A DNA stretch of 32,448 nt. It comes from a virus. A program made the position numbers and the translations under genes. Under the pieces are notes generated by a model. The model searched no databases and had not been told where the DNA came from. It saw only the letters and a list, made by a program, of their open reading frames with translations. Of this stretch, positions 29,796 to 32,448 are shown piece after piece. The stretch is taken from positions 1-32,448 of IMG/VR virus record IMGVR_UViG_3300031463_000021. One strand, given 5' to 3'. How positions within the stretch are numbered: the first letter of the stretch is position 1; every line of letters starts with the position of its first letter.

Positions 29796-31421
29796 ATGGA
29801 AATGGCTGAAGTTATTGAACCTTCAGAACACGAAATTTCAATCGGCGTAGCCATCGTAAAGCAAGTCGTGCAAAACAGAGCTCATCCATTGGATGCTATT
29901 AGAGAGGCAATATCCAACTCGTGTGCAAGAGAAGTCGGCGCATCATATTTCAAAGTAACTATTTTTTACGATGGAACTTATGGGTGGTCTTTTATTTTTG
30001 AAGATGATGGCATAGGAATGGACTATACTGGAGCAAAAGAACCGGAAAAGCAAGGGAGACTTGACCGCTTCTTAAATTTGGCTTACAGCGGTGTGGCTGG
30101 TCTCAAGTCCGATGAGTTTGGATTCAAAGGACTTGGCTCGAAACTAATGTATCTATCCAGAAAATTAGAAATTGAAACCAAAACTGACATGGGCGAAAGC
30201 TACAAAGTCATTATTGATGACCCTATAGGCAAGTTACTGCGAAAGGATAAGCCAGAACTTCCTAAGCCTGTTATTTACAAAAAAGCGCCTGTAAGCTTTG
30301 ATCATGGTACAGTCATAAGGGTATATGGATATGATGGTGGCATAAAATACGATGAGTACGAGAGCGCAGAAAAACTAAAACAGTATCTTTTCTTCAGGAC
30401 ATTGGTAGGCTATACCAGACCAGAAAGACTAAGGGATGGGTTCCCTAAAATCATAGTAAAGACACCCGCGATACCAGACGAGGAAGAACTTAGAACAGGT
30501 TTTCCGTGGATTAAAAAAGAGGGTAACCACGTCGAAGGACAAAAAATCGGCGTGATCAATCCACCAATAACCATCTCAAAGGATGACAAGAAAGGGAACA
30601 GAGTTGCAGTTACCTTGAAAGGCGGATACGCCTTAAAGACAGGCGAATTTGGAATGAGTGATTATGGAATCTTGGATAGCAAAGGTGTTGGACTAACTTA
30701 TGTTTGGAAGGGTATCCCGTATTTCAATTTGGATTTCAATTATTATAAACCTCAAGGATGCGAGCTTTACTATAGGTTCTGTAGGTTTGTGGTGGAATGC
30801 GATGACATTGATACAGATATGGCAAGAAGCCGCATTGTTTCAGATGGCGTCAGAGAACCTCTTTTTACTGCAGCAACAAGAGAAGCCTTCAGGAAAATAA
30901 TGGAAACGGACGATTACAAGGATTGGGTCAAGTACAGACGAGATTTAAGAAGAAGAGAGTTAGGGCAAACCCTGACCCAAAGGAAAGAAGCATTGCTGAA
31001 AGGAGAACAAAAATGGGTTTACTGTGATGGTGAACTAATTCACAAGGAACCAGACAATGAACAGGATGTAAGGGCTTTACTCTGGAAGTTAGAAGCACTG
31101 AAGGCTTTGCAGTTCCATTACTTCAAAACACTGGAGCACACTGCTCAGAGAGGCATAGACGTGATTGCAGATTATCAAGAAAAGGATTTCTCAGAAAGGA
31201 AGCTGTTTCAGGCTGTAGAAGTGGAACATATTTTGGAAAACTATTCGGAACATGACCATGTTCCTGAGCAAACATCCCTTATAATTGCTTGGGACTCCAA
31301 GAATCGGGATAAACTGACAAAAGTTGAAGGGGAATGGAAATATGTTTGGAACTACGGCGGACAAAATTTGAATGTCATCCTTTTGAAATACTTACCAAAG
31401 ATTGAACTAAGATCGAGGTAA
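29796..31421 (+). CDS. GHKL ATPase fused to nuclease-like domain
   Basis: A 541-residue protein. Bergerat-fold ATP site: N-box REAISNS (36-42, Glu37 and Asn41), G1 DDGIGMD (70-76), G2 FGFKGLGSK (108-116). The middle (RVAVTLKGGYALKTG, VYGYDGG) fits the transducer and linker of a GHKL protein of the Hsp90/MutL/MORC type. The C-terminal 89 residues hold GIDVIADYQ (Asp455), AVEVEH (Glu475, Glu477) and TSLIIAWD, the plan of a PD-(D/E)xK nuclease. GHKL-nuclease proteins occur in predicted prokaryotic defence systems. It has its own promoter and converges with the integrase, like a cargo cassette. Target and trigger are unknown. Confidence 0.75.
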   Translation: MEMAEVIEPSEHEISIGVAIVKQVVQNRAHPLDAIREAISNSCAREVGASYFKVTIFYDGTYGWSFIFEDDGIGMDYTGAKEPEKQGRLDRFLNLAYSGVAGLKSDEFGFKGLGSKLMYLSRKLEIETKTDMGESYKVIIDDPIGKLLRKDKPELPKPVIYKKAPVSFDHGTVIRVYGYDGGIKYDEYESAEKLKQYLFFRTLVGYTRPERLRDGFPKIIVKTPAIPDEEELRTGFPWIKKEGNHVEGQKIGVINPPITISKDDKKGNRVAVTLKGGYALKTGEFGMSDYGILDSKGVGLTYVWKGIPYFNLDFNYYKPQGCELYYRFCRFVVECDDIDTDMARSRIVSDGVREPLFTAATREAFRKIMETDDYKDWVKYRRDLRRRELGQTLTQRKEALLKGEQKWVYCDGELIHKEPDNEQDVRALLWKLEALKALQFHYFKTLEHTAQRGIDVIADYQEKDFSERKLFQAVEVEHILENYSEHDHVPEQTSLIIAWDSKNRDKLTKVEGEWKYVWNYGGQNLNVILLKYLPKIELRSR

Positions 31422-31440
31422 AAAAAAGGGAAGCTTTTTG
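31421..31440. terminator. Bidirectional terminator between GHKL gene and int
   Basis: Minus-strand transcripts of the integrase would meet a run of eight T; plus-strand transcripts meet five T after AAGC. Convergent genes and U-rich ends fit archaeal intrinsic termination. Confidence 0.5.
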
Positions 31441-31447
31441 GTAATGT

Positions 31448-32269
31448 CTACGCGATGAGAAGCCCAGCCTTCAACCTAAGTCTCTTGACGTATTCTGCGT
31501 ATTTTGGATAGTATTGTTTGGCCTGCCTGAGCAATATCATATAGTGTTTGGCGCCTATCGTTTTGGGCGTCCGTCCCTCTATGAAGTCTGCTACGCTTTC
31601 TGGTACTCCAAGCTCTATCATCTTGTCAAACGCAAACTTGCGCAAGTATTTGCAGCGAACCACACCTGGAAGCTTTTGCACGTATTTCCCAGCATTCTTG
31701 TCTGTCAAACACTTTTTCTCTTCCTCAGAAAGCTGCTTAAGCAAACGCATCGTGTGCTCTGTTAAAAAGCCGTAGTAGGCTACTTTCGACTTTCTGAACA
31801 TCCCCGCGCAAGCAACGTAGAACCCCTCAGCCTTCTCCACCGCGTCAGCCTTGAAACCGTCAATCAACTTCACTGTCTCTGTCAACCGCAAGCCGCTGTC
31901 TAAAGCCAAGTTAAAAGCTACCCTATGCTTGAGCAAATCCACCTTTTCCACTATCCGCAAAGAACGCACAATCTCATCTTCGCTCGGAATCTTCAAGTCA
32001 ACGCCAATCTCCCGTTTCGGAATAGCTTCTTTCAACGCCTCAATCCACGTTCGCTCAGCGCCCTTAAGCCTTGCAAAGTTGAGCAACGCATGCAAAGCTG
32101 GAATTAACTCGTGCCGTCCGCCGCCAATATTGGCAAAGATGTTAACGATGTCCATAGCCTCTTTAATCCGCTTATCCTTGACGTGCCTATCCAAGCTGCT
32201 AACCAAGCCTTTCGCATAATACTTATTAAGCCCCTTACTCTGAAGCCAAGCAATGAACTCCTCACGCAA
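31448..32269 (-). CDS. int: Tyrosine integrase
   Basis: A 273-residue recombinase from TTG 32267-32269. Arg128 in DSGLRLTETVK, Lys162 region, the K-x-x-R pair K207/R210 in VRCKYLRKFAFDKM, Arg233 and the nucleophile Tyr243 in AKHYMILL are in the order of archaeal tyrosine integrases, where KxxR replaces HxxR. A four-helix core-binding domain takes residues about 1-80 (EEFIAWLQSKGLNKYYAKGL). The same frame is open further upstream into the tRNA fragment (SPDYESLSGHIGLDRNSQHQ then EIDYKG) until a TAG at 32366-32368, so the protein is probably longer in the excised circle. It catalyses integration and excision at the tRNA core. Confidence 0.86.
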   Translation of the reverse strand: MREEFIAWLQSKGLNKYYAKGLVSSLDRHVKDKRIKEAMDIVNIFANIGGGRHELIPALHALLNFARLKGAERTWIEALKEAIPKREIGVDLKIPSEDEIVRSLRIVEKVDLLKHRVAFNLALDSGLRLTETVKLIDGFKADAVEKAEGFYVACAGMFRKSKVAYYGFLTEHTMRLLKQLSEEEKKCLTDKNAGKYVQKLPGVVRCKYLRKFAFDKMIELGVPESVADFIEGRTPKTIGAKHYMILLRQAKQYYPKYAEYVKRLRLKAGLLIA

Positions 32270-32330
32270 GCCCTTGTAGTCAATCTCTTGGTGCTGGGAG
32301 TTTCGGTCAAGCCCAATATGTCCGCTAAGC

Positions 32331-32348
32331 GACTCATAATCTGGAGAG
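32331..32348. other. attR core
   Basis: Identical to 38-55. It lies 61 bp upstream of the integrase start and marks the right end of the element. Confidence 0.88.
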
Positions 32349-32376
32349 TCAAAGGGGCAAGCGCCCTAACCCAGAA
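32347..32376 (+). other. tRNA intron at 45/46 (host copy)
   Basis: CTGG (32341-32344) and CCAG (32371-32374) give the central helix, AGA and AAG the bulges. Removal leaves the same AGGTC variable loop as on the left. Length is 30 nt, as on the left, with several base differences. Confidence 0.75.
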
Positions 32377-32390
32377 GTCGCGGGCTCGAA

Positions 32391-32410
32391 ACACAAGAAC
32401 AAAGCGAGAA
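32391..32410 (+). other. tRNA intron at 59/60 (host copy only)
   Basis: The T stem GCGGG/CCCGC is the outer helix, CTCG (32385-32388) and CGAG (32405-32408) are the 4-bp central helix, and AAA and AAT the bulges. Cutting after the second base of each bulge gives the T loop CTCGAAT found in the left copy. The intron is 20 nt. The left copy has no such insertion. Confidence 0.82.
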
Positions 32411-32448
32411 TCCCGCCCCCGGCACCAAGTGAGAATTTAAAGGTTTAT

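Larger units (their letters stand above)
55..32348. mobile_element. Integrated tailed-virus provirus
   Basis: The element lies between two copies of an 18-bp sequence, 38-55 and 32331-32348, which is the anticodon arm of tRNA-Met. It carries an integrase beside the right copy, a complete head and tail gene set (protease, HK97-type capsid, portal, connectors, tail tube, tail chaperone, terminase) and cargo genes. The exact crossover inside the 18-bp core cannot be read, so the length is about 32,293 bp whichever base is used. Virion genes read on the plus strand. The left-hand tRNA is complete and the right-hand copy is only a 3' half, so the virus restores a working tRNA gene at its left end. 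Host genes are not seen outside the element. Confidence 0.93.
32331..32427 (+). pseudogene. tRNA-Met 3' half displaced by integration
   Basis: This fragment has the anticodon loop, 3' anticodon strand, T arm, 3' acceptor strand and CCA (32425-32427) of tRNA-Met but no 5' half. It matches the left tRNA apart from intron differences and should be the original host 3' half. It cannot make tRNA by itself. Excision would restore it. Confidence 0.87.

Noticed and set aside
32104-32394. 96-residue minus-strand frame starting in the tRNA fragment (MFRARDFWVR)
   Set aside because: It overlaps the N-terminal half of the integrase in another frame and its first part is antisense tRNA. The integrase frame carries all conserved residues.

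Overview
The window holds one complete integrated provirus of a tailed archaeal virus (Caudoviricetes type), about 32.3 kb, bounded by an 18-bp direct repeat (38-55 and 32331-32348) that is the anticodon arm of an elongator tRNA-Met(CAT) gene. Archaeal origin is supported by tRNA introns flanked by bulge-helix-bulge elements, TATA-box promoters, Shine-Dalgarno-led operons, many ribbon-helix-helix (RHH) regulators and an archaeal-type integrase. tRNA introns at positions 45/46 and 59/60 point to Thermoproteota, possibly Bathyarchaeia; that placement is inference. No host protein gene is visible outside the element.

Layout. (1) 7-114: full tRNA-Met gene whose 3' half was supplied by the virus. 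(2) 41-856: small minus-strand genes including an RHH regulator that ends inside the att core. (3) 1385-5469: minus-strand restriction-modification operon made of a winged-helix regulator, two TSPPY DNA methyltransferases and a PD-(D/E)xK-like nuclease. (4) 5559-6739: three RHH-type regulators around a divergent promoter region, a possible lysogeny switch. (5) 6744-8642: tightly coupled operon of unrecognised early proteins ending in a winged-helix protein, followed by a 190-bp repeat and inverted-repeat region (8642-8833) that could be the origin. (6) 8885-12394: two paralogous radical-SAM proteins converging on a TcmP-like (three-Cys-motif partner) methyltransferase-fold protein with its own small RHH gene. 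(7) 12483-17196: head module (prohead protease, decoration protein, HK97-type major capsid protein, zinc-ribbon and winged-helix proteins, portal, small membrane protein). (8) 17354-18415: AT-rich insertion with two reverse-strand cargo genes. (9) 18683-25879: connector and tail module, including a toroid-connector fusion, a tail terminator with an inserted beta-sandwich, tail tube, a frameshifted tail-assembly chaperone, an HK97-gp10-like protein, a very short tape-measure-like protein and a tail protein broken by an in-frame TGA. (10) 25879-29708: small genes, large terminase and an ABC-ATPase-GNAT fusion translationally coupled to it. (11) 29796-31421: GHKL ATPase-nuclease gene. (12) 31448-32269: tyrosine integrase reading away from the right attachment site.

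How it works together. Integrase recombines the anticodon-arm core; RHH and winged-helix genes probably set lysogeny; the plus-strand block from 12483 to 29708 is the late virion module; the restriction-modification operon, TcmP/radical-SAM locus, GHKL-nuclease and PD-(D/E)xK cargo gene look like defence or DNA-modification functions. No DNA polymerase, helicase or classical lysis gene was recognised. The most unusual points are the different intron content of the two tRNA halves, the radical-SAM/TcmP locus, the toroid-neck fusion, a canonical U UUU UUA slippery site in the tail chaperone, and several late genes without a normal start codon.
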